Assembly: GCA_001566295.1 (NCBI GenBank) | Contig: KQ964245.1 | Coordinates: 997,524-1,061,523, forward strand | Source: Microdochium bolleyi | Lineage: Eukaryota; Ascomycota; Sordariomycetes; Xylariales; Microdochiaceae | DNA: 64,000 bases | Direction: 5' to 3' | Shown: one piece after another, positions 54,101 through 64,000 of the stretch | Position numbering within the stretch: the stretch's first letter is position 1 | Layout: the number at the start of each line of letters is the position of its first letter | Notes under the pieces: model-generated | The model's database searches: none | What the model saw: only the letters and a program-made list of their open reading frames with translations | Told to the model about the DNA's origin: nothing | Translations under genes and position numbers: made by a program

Positions 54101-57100
54101 GCTCTGACCTGAACCATTCTTTTCAATCACTTCGCAAGCTCTTTCCCAACTCGGCAGATGGCCCGCCGTCCGCATCCGCGCCCAGCAGAAAAGGGAAACA
54201 ATACTACTTCGATCGGCCAGGGGATTGAGTTCGTGCCATCCCACACAAGTCCAATCGGTAAGGACGACCCGAAATATAGTTAGGTCTGACACCTGTTGTC
54301 GAACACGCGGAGGCCGGACGATGACCGCACGATGGCAAGGCCGACAAATGTGGCATCGTACTGAGCCGGCAAATATTGGACTCCGCAAGGCTTTTCGCTA
54401 GAGCCATGCACGCGCTACGCTACTCATCAGCGACACCAGCACTCCAGTGAGCTTCGGCAAGAAACTGCCTGTCTCGGTCTAAATCGTGGTAGAACGTTTT
54501 TCCTGTCTCAAGATGCACCCGTGGACACTGACACGAACCGGCGGCTCCAGCCAGATTTCAGCTAGATCACAAAAAAACAAACTTCCACACAACAAAGACA
54601 AGGTTTTTGCGCCGGCACGCCTTATGTCTTGTGAGGGAACGATGTTTCCCTGCCCGATTTAGACATGACGACACTTCTTGATCAAAGTGTAGGAAAGTCC
54701 CAGCCATAGGTACTGGGCTGGACCGGAGTGGAGTGCCCGTTCTATGAAGCACATACCTCCATCATGGGTGGCTTCATCCAGTCGGGACGGTTTCTCCCAC
54801 ATCAAGGTTTGCAACAGTCTCCTGACCCTATGCTGTGCGGAGAACCAACGGTCCAAGGCGTTGCGGACCGAGATACATTCATGTTGGCGTCGGCATCTGC
54901 AGAAGCCGATCGCTGGCCCAGCCAGTATTACAGTAGAGTCATTATGAGGCTTGCAACGTGATCATTGTCGGACCCGTCAGCCTATCGGAGCACCGTGAGA
55001 AGTAGCGTGTGCCGCACGCAAAAAGCTTGCTCGAGAACAGCGGCAGCAGGCCTGATGCGCCATCTCTTGATCTTTCTTGGCTCTCGCCATGTCTGTTGTG
55101 ACTTTGCCTGGAAAGTGTCCGGATGTTTCGGGCGAATGCGTGGTAGCCTACTGCGTAAGGGCGGCACTCTCAACGCTCCGGCTAACCCATGTGGTCCCCG
55201 CCGCTTACTTCTGCGCCCGGGTAATCTGCCCTACGAGGTCTTGAGCTTGCGTGGCCACGGGGCCAACTGAGCAGGCAGCAAGGTAAGCCAGCAACGAGAT
55301 GTTGGAAAAGAGTGTGGCCTGATCGGTGGCAGCATTCCCTTGCGAAGCCGCCCTCGAAAAGTGACCATTGCTTTGCTTGAGCCCCGGGCTACACGCGGAT
55401 GCTGGACGGACGCTTCCCAGCACCAAGTGTCATTGCGTCAGTCATCTTGTTTGCCCTGTAAATAGCCATCTGGATCAATGGCCTGTCCTTGCTTCCACCC
55501 GTCAGTACCATCGTTATATTGTACGTCGGCATACGCGGCCGCATACGTGAACCGTACGCTCGGGACTCTGGAGGCCAGCCGATAAAAAAGCCCCCACGTA
55601 ACACAGCCCTACGGGACGAGTTCCCGCTAGCAGATTTGCGACCAGGATTTCTTCCAGAACCATGAACCCCTGGATCTGATTTGGTCCTTTACGAACCAAC
55701 CACGCCTGTTTCATCAATTTTGCCAGGCGCGGGATATGAGCAGTGGTGCACAACGACGACATCAAGGGTCAAGCGCCGGGCTTGTGGGTGCTGATCTGTT
55801 AAGATAATCCAATTCCATCTCAGCTGTGGCGCGATGCTGCTGTTCCGCTGGGTCGTAGCGACGGCCCGACGGTGCATTGCAAAGGTTCGTAGATCTTGTC
55901 GACGGGTGGTCACTCCAGGCCAAGAATTAAAGAAGCAATCCGCAATGCGGGCGGCTGAGTGCTCGGATGCATAGCCGGGGCGCGCCTAGCTGGATCTGGC
56001 AAATGGACACATGCCGTATACATGTTGGCCGCAACTGTATTGCCGATTCAGTGGAGCAGGCGTTCAGGAGAACGAGCATTTCGTGAAGGATAGGCCGCTA
56101 GCCCTTACGCCACATGCCTGGTAGTGCTGAATAATGAATGACTGACGGGTACGGAGGTGACGCAGACCAAGGCAGAGGCAAACTTCCAGCCAGCCGTTTT
56201 CCATGCTGAAAGAACGTTGAAGAACAGCCCTACGACACAGCACCGCCATGGTCCGAACTGGCAGGTCGTCATAGTATGTACCTTTGTGCACACTACCCAT
56301 AGACTAACGCAGCACGATGCTAGGCAGACTCCATAGAAGCCCATCCTTGTCGGTCCTGAGAGCGCTCGTCCTATTCGTTGCTGGCTGCTGGTGGTCGTTG
56401 GTCAAGAAGTCGTGCCCCGAGCCCCTGGTCAGGTGTATTGGACCCCACTGCGGCTCAGGTTCATTCAGCCCCGAATCTCGTTCCCTTCCTCCTTACCTCT
56501 GGTCAGGAGGCTGGAAAGATAGTCAAAGTACCTTCTACAGACCTGGCCCTACAGCACCTTTTGCTCCGCCGGAAAGGCCCACATGCTTCTTGGCGGGGAA
56601 AGGGCTGGGTGCAGATGCGATGTTTCACTCAGCGGCATGATTCATGGGATGCTCTCGCTTCGACAATGGTGATGGCATGACCACGCATGATGACCGGTCG
56701 GAGTAGAATGAGTTGTCTCTTTGTTTCTCTGAAGAGACTTGACTTCAGAAAAACAGTTATGGTCTTACACCACGCGGTTCTCCTGATCCGCGAGTGCTCC
56801 ACCCTGCCCAAGACAAGAGTCTCAACTGATTCTTAGCAAGGAGTGGGCCAAGTGTCGCCCATGGTGTTTGTGATAAGTGGCCTGCTTAACGGGTCCCCAT
56901 CGTCTGGAGTGCGGTCCGCTACCCAGTGCTTCGTTCTGAAGTCTAATTGTCAGACAAGCACGCGCAGCACATGGTGTTGCCCCAATTTCCAACAGCCACG
57001 CAATGAACGCGCGGCAGGGGGTGGGCTCATCACTGTGAGGGTAGCAAGGATCTGATCGCCCGGCGACAATTCCGCACCGGCCTGCGCACGGACTCCAGCC

Positions 57101-59050
57101 CTGATGGTGCTTCCCAGCGCATGCTGATGGCGATGGTCGCTCAGTTCAGGACTTCACCACCCGCGTGTTCAAGTCAGCTGCCACGGCAGCCCCGTGTGCC
57201 CCGTGTGCTCCGTACCGGAGCTCTGGATCCGAGCCATTTGCTGTTGCTTTGTCTCTGAAGAGATTGGCCCTGGCATGTGGACGCAGCTTGGGGTTCAGCC
57301 CAATGCCAAGAGTGGGGGCGCTTCGGGGCGAAGGCGCTCGGCAGGCAGTTGCAGGGCGATCTGTTTCGTAAGGCGGGTGGTGGTACCGAGCGGCCTCCGG
57401 AGACAGGACAGGGCATCGTGGATGTGGAGTGGTGACAGACGCTCCGTGTCGTGTGGCTGGCTCCTGTTAGCGGTTCCACGCTTGTGGCTCCGGGGTTGGG
57501 GCCAGATCTGGCAGTGCTGCCCGCGACGAATTGGCCGCTTTCGAGGTCTTGTGTCGTCCATCGATCTCTTGTGTAGTCATGCCGCTGCCGTTGTAGGCTC
57601 TGGCGAGAGGATGGTGAGGACGGCGAGGACGGTGGCTTATGTCTCGGGTCGCCACGAGAACGAGTCATTGCCCCCCTGGCGGTTGGGACTACCCCCAAAG
57701 GCATGTACTGGCGACCGAGGAAGCTCAAGTGCCGGAGCTAGGCAGGCTAGGGCAACTCAGATCGGGGAGAGACGAGACATGGCAGCGGTAGCGAGCAAGG
57801 TGCCCGGCGGCTCTCTCGGCGGCAGTTGTCGCAGCCGTGCTGATCCATGCCGGCGAGGTCGAAGCTTGAGTCGACGAGAGGCACCGCCAGCATCCTTGAC
57901 CTTGGCGAGCCGGGCGTGTCCTGTGACACGGCGGTTGCAATGTTGCATCGACTCTCGGATGGTGGCCGTGCGGGGGCGGCCTGGACAGGGGCACTGCGGT
58001 TCAGGGGGCGAGGGCGTGGCACACTGCAACTGCCGATAGGGCAGGCGATCCTCTGTGGCCGGGACGATCTCTGCGCGGCGAGTCGAGAAACTTGGAAGTG
58101 AGTGGCTTGGAAGATTATGGACCCTCTGTGTCATGCAAATGCTCGGCGCGCCGCTGGCTTGTTGTTTGCCTCTGCCTCAGCCTTCGTGATTGCCCAGGTG
58201 CTGACGGCGATGGAAGGTGCCGCCTAGGCACCGTATGTACTTGATCTGTCTCGGCAGGTGCGACCCGCCCACTGCACGGATATTGCACCTCGATGTGGAC
58301 TGTGCGGCACGGGCTTCTTCTAGACCTGTTCCTGGCCACATGCAACCTAGGGCCCTCCCTCCTCCAAAGTTCCATCAATCGCCAGCCCTACCTGGTCGCC
58401 TTGATCCATCCGTCCGGCCGCCAGCACTTGTTGCTGGACCCAGCATCCCACCTGGGCGTATCAGGTCCGGCGACGGCCCCTGCACGCTGACGTCGGACAA
58501 AGTCGCGAGCCCCCAACGACTTGCCAAGCCGGGACCTTCCTGCGTGTCATTGTCGCCGCGGCCGGCCGGCAGTGTCCATCGCCTCTGGGTGGGCTCGAGC
58601 TCCGGCGCCAACGACGAGACGACTTGCGCTGGAGGCGCGCCTTGCGTCACGGCTCTGGCCACGAGGTAGAGCCTGCCGGGCCGATGGCGCCTAGCATGCA
58701 GCTACTGGGCTTTCCTTCTGCCACGAATGTCGACACTCTGCCTCTTCCCGGCGGACTTGTGCCCAAGATCATCACATCTGCCGAAACGGCGCTACCACAG
58801 GGCTGGGTCTGGGCCTCAAGTCCACTACTAGCGGCGCATCGCCAGTTTAGGCGCGCAGCCGGCGTCAGAACGCGTGATGCGGCGCCCCTATATCCCCCTT
58901 TTCCTTCACTTGACCTGATGGCTCTAGCTGCTCTGATTCGCTGCTGCGTAGGGTCATCATGGGGGCTGCATCCACGCCCACAATGCTCCACCAGCTTCGT
59001 GATGCGTTCCCCGTGCTTCGATCTCCAGGCACTAACAACAAACTCCAGCC

Positions 59051-59567
59051 ATGACGACAGGACTTCCCCAGGACGAGCAACAAAAGGCCCTTGTTGGCGG
59101 CTCCAGCCTGCCGCTCAAGGCCCACCTCATGGTCCAGATACGCTATCGATCAGCTGGTGCTTACTTTGCTCTCAATTTCGAGCGAGGCGTCGGCACCAGT
59201 AGGCACCAACACGGAGCTGTGGGTGCGCACCCCCTCCGGGCCGGCCTTTAAGCACCTTTTCGGGCACTCTCTCACCGTGGCTCGTGGCATCAGCCCCAGC
59301 TTATTCTTCGTCGACTCTGACATCTCATCCCAGCAGATATATGTCTCTCGGGAAGCAGACTAGCCAGAGAACCTTTTGACTAACGACTCGCTGAACACCG
59401 AGCTCTTGTGCATGAGCTTCTTCTTCGAAGCATTCCAGAACACCAAACCAATGATGTCGAGCAGAGCAAGGACACTGCGGCGCACCTACTTTGACATCCA
59501 CACGCCACGTGTGCCCCCCTGCAGCAGCCTCGTGGTATGTGCGTGCATTGCTCGGTGCCGGAAGTAG
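59051..59567 (+). pseudogene. Possible decayed reading frame, unknown
   Basis: ATG 59051 opens MTTGLPQDEQQKALVGGSSL. Around 59130-59180 the protein-like reading moves to another frame (LTLLSISSEASAPVGTNTEL, PAFKHLFGHSLTVARGISPS, LFFVDSDISSQQIYVSREAD). That frame meets TAG at 59361-59363 and then stays open for 68 further codons (TNDSLNTELLCMSFFFEAFQ). CAG-to-TAG is one transition. The composition is more protein-like than its surroundings, but I recognise no family, and chance cannot be excluded. Confidence 0.2.
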
Positions 59568-61016
59568 CATGACTCCTTCACCTTCATGAGCCTTCGTCGC
59601 ACGACGTCCGCGGAGATGGTGATCGCGTGAGCAACTTGGTGGACGTGGTCTGACTCGGCAACATAGCTGGACAAGATAACTAAGGATCGGTATATTCTTT
59701 GTTATTTCTCTTACGTACAGGTTTGCACGCTGCTCTCAACTGTCCCACGACCTACCTCATTGCATGTGACGGTGGCGGTCTTTGCGTGTATGCTCTACAC
59801 TCTCTCATGAGGCGCCGGGTCGACAAGACTAGCTCTGTCGAAGATGTGGTGTACAATGCCGTGCGAAGACGTGAATGCAGCAAACGGAAGTTTTCGCCGC
59901 ACCTTGGAACGTGGCTCATGTAGCGTTTTCATATCTGTACCGGCGAGAGACCGCGTAGACCCCCATGGAAGCATAGCTCAAGGCGCGGCGTTGGTATCTG
60001 TAAGTGAGTGCTAGCTGGGTCGCGCGAGTCTGAAGTCGTGGCGAGCAGTCCTCAGATCATCGTCCCTGATCCAGGGATTTATTTGCTCGATGTGCTCGAT
60101 GTGCCCGATGTGCCTTCTGATACATTGCCTCCAGTCTTCGTCACCATCTCCTGCATCCTGTCCATTGAAGTCTTATCGTATCCTCCACGTAGTCGTTTAG
60201 AGCATGACATCTCTGCTTCATGGGGACAGCCGTTCCGCGGAGCTGCGCCTGGCTCTTTCGAGAAACGAAGGAAGCCGTCTCGAAGAGGAACATGATCAAG
60301 GCGGAGAAACGAGGCAGCCGAATCATGCTCTAGGACCTGGAGCATTCGGCGTGGCTTCTTCGTCTGCTCGTCTGCCCCCATTCTCCCTATTGGAAACAGA
60401 GCAAGTATCCTCCCATCAAATCGTCTTTGACAGACACAGAGAAGATAAGAGAGTACTTGGTCTTTCCATCTCTCGTGCCTTTCCTCTCGAGATATGGTTT
60501 CAGGATCAGGGGTCTCTGTATATATTACACAGCGGATGGGACATGTACCTAAATCTTGGCAACATCATTCGGGCAGGAGGATCACCCCGAAAGGCTGCTT
60601 GATTTTCTTGACAGAGATGTCTACTTTACCGTAGCCCTAATGCGGCGCTCATGCCTTAGTCTCTGCGACGAATATGAGCGGCATGGGCTGGGATGTGGAC
60701 AATTATTTCCAAACTGGAGCAGCGGCGTGGCGTAGAAAGATTGTGTGTCGCGCGCGCGTTTTCGTCTCTCCGACGATGGGCTACAGCAGAGGGACACATG
60801 CAAGCTCGAGTCATCAGGCTTATCTGCAATCTTCGATCTGACCTATGTGTTGCCCCGTTGCCCTGGAGTGCGCCGAGAGATTTCTCGTCCTGCGTGCAAG
60901 CTGATTCCTGTCCTGGGACTCCAACCTCGAGACGTCCCTCTGACCTTGTAATTTCTTTATGCTCCTCTACTTGTATTTGACTGTATCAATGCAGTCTCCT
61001 CGTCGGCTTGTCACGA

Positions 61017-61017
<1 letters not shown>

Positions 61018-61047
<30 letters not shown>
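61018..61047 (+). repeat. GAC trinucleotide microsatellite
   Basis: About ten GAC units, 35 bases beyond the med18 stop codon, so probably in the med18 3' UTR (as GTC repeats). Confidence 0.85.
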
Positions 61048-61080
61048 CGCCCACCATCCCCCGGACGAGTCTGACTTTTC

Positions 61081-62281
61081 TCACGGCACGCGGATCCCGT
61101 GGCCGACCGGCAACGCCGCCATCCTCGTGTCGAACACCCTCCTGTCCACGACCTTGAACTCGAACAGCCGCTCCATCTCCCCGCGCACCGCCAGCAGCTC
61201 ATCCGTCGCCTTCTGCATCTTCTCGGGCTGGTTGTCCTCGACGACGCTGAGCCGGACGCTCAGGATCCACTTCCGCGCCGGGTCCACGGGGCGCAGGTCC
61301 GCCCAGGCCGGGAGTGTCGGCGCCGGCGACGATGACGACGATGACGAGCCGGGAGCTGGCGTGGGCGAGGGGCCGGAGCCGGTGGACAGCGCGCGCATCG
61401 CGGCATCGGGGAGGTGGTAGTACTGTGTGAAGACGAACTCGACGCTGCCTCGGACAAAGGTGTATGATTCCTGTATCATCTCTCCGCGGAAGCTGTCCAG
61501 GCGAGAAAGAGGGGTTCTTGCTGTCAGTAGCCATCCTATTGTGTCGTAGAGTTGTTTGTGTGTCTGCGTCGTATGCGGTGCAGGTATATGAAGTACCCCA
61601 AAGGAACAGACATATATATATTTCTGGCCCTCGCCTGGTTATGGGGGTTGCGACTCACCTGTGGTTGTTGTCCGCCATGGTCAACAATAGGTTCCTGCAC
61701 TCCGCGATCTCGACCTTCTTGCGCTGAGTGACGGGCGAGTCCCGCAGCGGATCGGGGAAGTCTGTCCACCGCAGCAAACCCGGCGTCGCGTTCAAGTCCG
61801 TCGCCGGCGGTGGCGCGAATGCTTCCGTCGCTCCTCCTACTCCTGCCTGGTTGCTGTCGCTGTTTGTGCCGTTCCCCCCGCTCACATCGCCGCTGGCCCC
61901 CGCCGCGCCATCATCAATAACCGCTGCTGATGCACTTGGAAAGTCCGTCTCGGGGAACACCTCGTACGCGAGCTGCAACACGTACGACGCACGGCTCAGG
62001 TGCTTGCCCAGCTCCTGCCACAGCGGGAACTGCCGTATGAGCTGCTGTTGCTGCTGGCCTGCTTGCTGCTGTCCTGCCGCTGCCGCTGCTGCTGCCGCCG
62101 CCGGGCTGAGAGGCTGGAAAGTGCGCGTCTTGGGCAGGCCCCGGGGCTGCGCGGGGCCGGCGTAGTTGAGCACCCGGTGCACCGTGTGCCGCGGGGTCAT
62201 CCAGGTCAGGCCCTGCAGCAGGGCCGAGGCCATCTCGAAGTCCTCCCGGGACACGGTTGTGGTGAGGAAGAGCTCGTACAT
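61081..62281 (-). CDS. med18: Mediator complex subunit 18 (Srb5)
   Basis: Med18 is a head-module subunit of Mediator, forming a beta-barrel with Med20 and contacting RNA polymerase II; it is nuclear. Exons 61659-62281 and 61081-61492 (donor GTGAGT, acceptor TGGACAG, phase 2) give 344 residues. The start MYELFLTTTVSREDFEMASA and LLQGLTWMTPRHTVHRVLNY plus AGPAQPRGL are the Med18 N-terminal signature. LLRWTDFPDPL and TQRKKVEIAECRNL follow. Across the splice the protein reads MADNNHSFRGEMIQESYTFV, then RKWILSVRLSVVEDNQPEKM and VVDRRVFDTRMAALPVG. Compared with other fungi it has extra Ala and Gln runs (about residues 60-85) and a Ser/Asp-rich insert. Another acceptor 17-18 nt upstream (CTGACAGCAAG) would add six residues; the joined form given here fits the family better. 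Confidence 0.9.
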
Positions 62282-63090
62282 CCTGGGCGTTTCGGTGAGA
62301 AGTGGTCTAGCTGCGTGTGGTGGCGGGCCGTGAGATGATGGTGTGCCGCAAAGGATGAGGCGAGGCGTGTGTTGCGGCGGCTTTGCAGTCGGAGCGATTG
62401 CCGTCCAAGTCGCCTGTCTCACAAAGTCACAGGTGGGAGGGCCGGCGCTTGTGGCTCTGCGCTGCAATTTGGGAGCTCGCCAGAGAGCTGCGGATGTCTT
62501 GACTCTCTGGCAACCGCGGAATCACCCAAGCGTCGGTCTGCTAGCGTTCTCCCGTGAGGCGAGCTTCGGGTAAATCTGTGTGCAGACCAGCCGTGGCGTG
62601 GTGATCGTGATGTATGATGAGCAGCCTGTGCTTTGCAATTGTGTTTGCAGCACGGCGGTAGCTTGGCTCTACAGCATGGGTGACCTAAAAAAGTTGGGCA
62701 GAGACGACGAGACTTGCAATTCGTGAGACCATGAGGGAGGTTGTTGGTGCACCGAACGTCAAATGTCGTCGAACAGTGCCAAGACATCGAATCGCCAGGT
62801 CGAGACGGTGGGGCGTTGCAAGAGCCAAGTGCTGCGCGGCTCCACCGTCACACTCGATCCCGTCCTCACATGATAGTGAGCAAATCTGAGGAGTAAACCA
62901 ACGGTGTACGATAGTAGATCTTGAATGGGATTGGTATATTTGAGAGCACGATAGATATAAAAAAACCGCCCCCTCAATGAAAACCATGAACCCCTCCGTT
63001 GCCCCGTATCACCAACTCCAGAACGCCAGTGTCCGTAGTGATGAACTCGGATTGCCACCAGGAAAAGAACCTCCTACAGTGCTTCCCCCC
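62282..63090. other. med18 promoter region / 3' flank of the P450 gene
   Basis: This spacer lies between two leftward genes. It holds short frames only and no recognisable element. Confidence 0.45.
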
Positions 63091-64000
63091 TCACTTCACC
63101 TCAATGGTATCTAGATCAATCTCCGGCACCCTCTTCCTCATCTGCACCTTGGTATCCGGGTGCGTCGACGCGACACTCTCGAACATCTGCATCTCCACCG
63201 GCTTCTCACCCTCAACCCACCGGAAGTCATACTTCAACAACAAATGACACATCAGTATCTTGACCTCATTGGCGGCGAAGAACCGACCCGGGCACGCGTG
63301 CTGGCCGTGGCCGAAGAACATGTGTGCTGGTGTCGTGGCGACAAGCTGCCAGTTGTGCTCCTCGCCCTCGCGGGAGCGCATCTTGAGGAACCGCGCGGCG
63401 TCAAACTTCTCCGGCTCCGGGTACAGCTCCGGATCCATGAAGTTGGTGGCAACCATGAGCCGCGCGTTCTTAGGCAGGACGGTGCCGTCGGACAGGGTTG
63501 TCCTCTCAGTGACGAGGCGGTTCATGGAAGCTGAGGAAGCGAAGGAGATTAGCAACTCGTGGCGATACAGCTTGGGCGGAGACCTCAACAATTAATGGAG
63601 GAAAGACTTACTAGCACCCATGGGGCGGACACGCTGGCCCTCCTTGAGGAAGCTGTCCATTAGCTTGAGCTTGTACAAGCTTGTCTTGGCCCAGCCGCCT
63701 TCACTGATGACGCGGATGACCTCCTCGCGGAGCTGTGGCACGACCTCGGGGTGGTCGCACAGGTCCATGATGGCCGAGCAAGTCGTCTCAGTCGTGGTGT
63801 GGATGGCCGCCATGCTCAAAGACAGCTGGCCGCCGACATAGTCAAGATCAGCACCATTCGCGACGTCGTACATCCACCCGATCGTGTCAGCCATCTTAGG
63901 CGGCTTCTCACCCGCAGCCTTGGCCTTGTCGACGGCCGCCTTGCGTCGCTGGACCTCGGGCTCGATCATCTTGCGCGCATCGCGGACAGCCTTTCGAAGT
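63091..64000 (-). CDS. Cytochrome P450, C-terminal part, runs off right edge
   Basis: The last two exons are visible: 63612 to beyond 64000, and 63091-63530, joined in phase 1 across an 81-nt intron (donor GTAAGT, acceptor TCCTCAG). The I-helix region reads LSMAAIHTTTETTCSAIMDL, where the usual oxygen-activating AGxxT is replaced by IHTTTE, a form common in fungal P450s. The K-helix ExxR is EGQR in DSFLKEGQRVRPM. PEKFDAARFL is the PERF-like segment, and the haem-binding loop is FGHGQHACPGRFFA with the thiolate Cys. The tail VPEIDLDTIEVK resembles fungal microsomal P450s of the CYP503/CYP512 type (ent-kaurene-oxidase-like), which oxidise terpenoids or other secondary metabolites. The substrate is inference only. 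The N-terminal half, including any membrane anchor, lies outside the window. The gene looks intact as far as seen. Confidence 0.93.

Larger units (their letters stand above)
50580..61080. other. Large gene-poor stretch (10.5 kb)
   Basis: No recognisable intact gene. The first ~1 kb may be the leader and promoter of the zinc-finger gene. Beyond about 51,600 both strands carry many short to medium frames (up to about 280 codons near 57194-58039) with shared, skewed composition and no domains, typical of non-coding G+C-rich DNA. One protein-like but broken frame lies at 59051-59567. There is an 11-G run at 52303-52313, and a GATGTGCYC-like unit repeats three times at about 60085-60115. No transposase, reverse transcriptase, long terminal repeat or tRNA was seen. 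Confidence 0.5.

Noticed and set aside
53717..54388. 223-codon minus-strand frame
   Set aside because: Composition rich in Arg, Cys and Trp with no pattern; overlapped by frames in other phases; no supporting splice or family signal.
57194..58039. 281-codon plus-strand frame in the large desert
   Set aside because: No domain, Arg/Gly/Ser-skewed composition, and equally long frames on the opposite strand of the same bases, as expected from G+C-rich non-coding DNA.
1..64000. CRISPR array, bacterial operon or prophage, telomere repeat, 5S rRNA
   Set aside because: No regularly spaced repeats, no TTAGGG arrays, no 5S-like sequence. The window is eukaryotic with spliceosomal introns.

Overview
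The window looks like nuclear DNA of a filamentous ascomycete (Pezizomycotina, most likely a Sordariomycete or relative). The basis is many short spliceosomal introns with GTAAGT-type donors and CTAAC/CTGAC branch sites, G+C-rich coding sequence, a mitochondrial F1-beta subunit that reads like the filamentous-fungal protein, and a Suz12 (PRC2) and FWD-1-like gene set that yeasts lack. No species is claimed. Exon joins were built by hand from splice signals and reading phase; nearly all close exactly in frame.

Layout. 1-6.8 kb: no supportable gene. 6.8-12.3 kb: Hsp90 co-chaperone p23 (-), ESCRT-III subunit Vps24 (+), a BTB-domain protein (-). 12.8-15.0 kb: a decayed patch with a small reading frame interrupted by TGA, a broken Cys-rich reading frame between two diverged ~110-bp direct repeats, and a ~60-bp inverted similarity tying the two together. 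15.5-39.7 kb: a dense housekeeping block with atp2 (-), a Sly41-like transporter (-), the U2 snRNP factor Cus1/SF3b145 (+), an F-box/LRR protein (-), Suz12 with a C-terminal PHD finger (+), an initiator tRNA-Met (-), a small alpha/beta hydrolase (+), an FWD-1-like F-box/WD40 protein (+), histone chaperone Rtt106 (-) and the Vps4-associated protein Vfa1 (+). 39.7-45.4 kb: gene-poor. 45.4-50.6 kb: Yvh1 phosphatase (-) and a C2H2 zinc-finger protein (-). 50.6-61.1 kb: gene-poor. 61.1-64 kb: Mediator subunit Med18 (-) and the 3' part of a cytochrome P450 (-) that runs off the right edge.

Functional links. Vps24 and Vfa1 both act in ESCRT-III/Vps4 membrane remodelling. Suz12, Rtt106 and Med18 act on chromatin and transcription. 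FWD-1 and the F-box/LRR protein are predicted SCF ubiquitin-ligase substrate adaptors. They are ordinary neighbours rather than a cluster. I did not find a convincing new multi-gene system. The spots most worth checking are the decayed, C-to-T-biased repeat patch at 12.8-15.0 kb, the VEFS-PHD architecture and overlapping upstream ORF of Suz12, a GC-AG intron in vfa1, an 18-nt microexon in p23, and three gene deserts that total about 23 kb.
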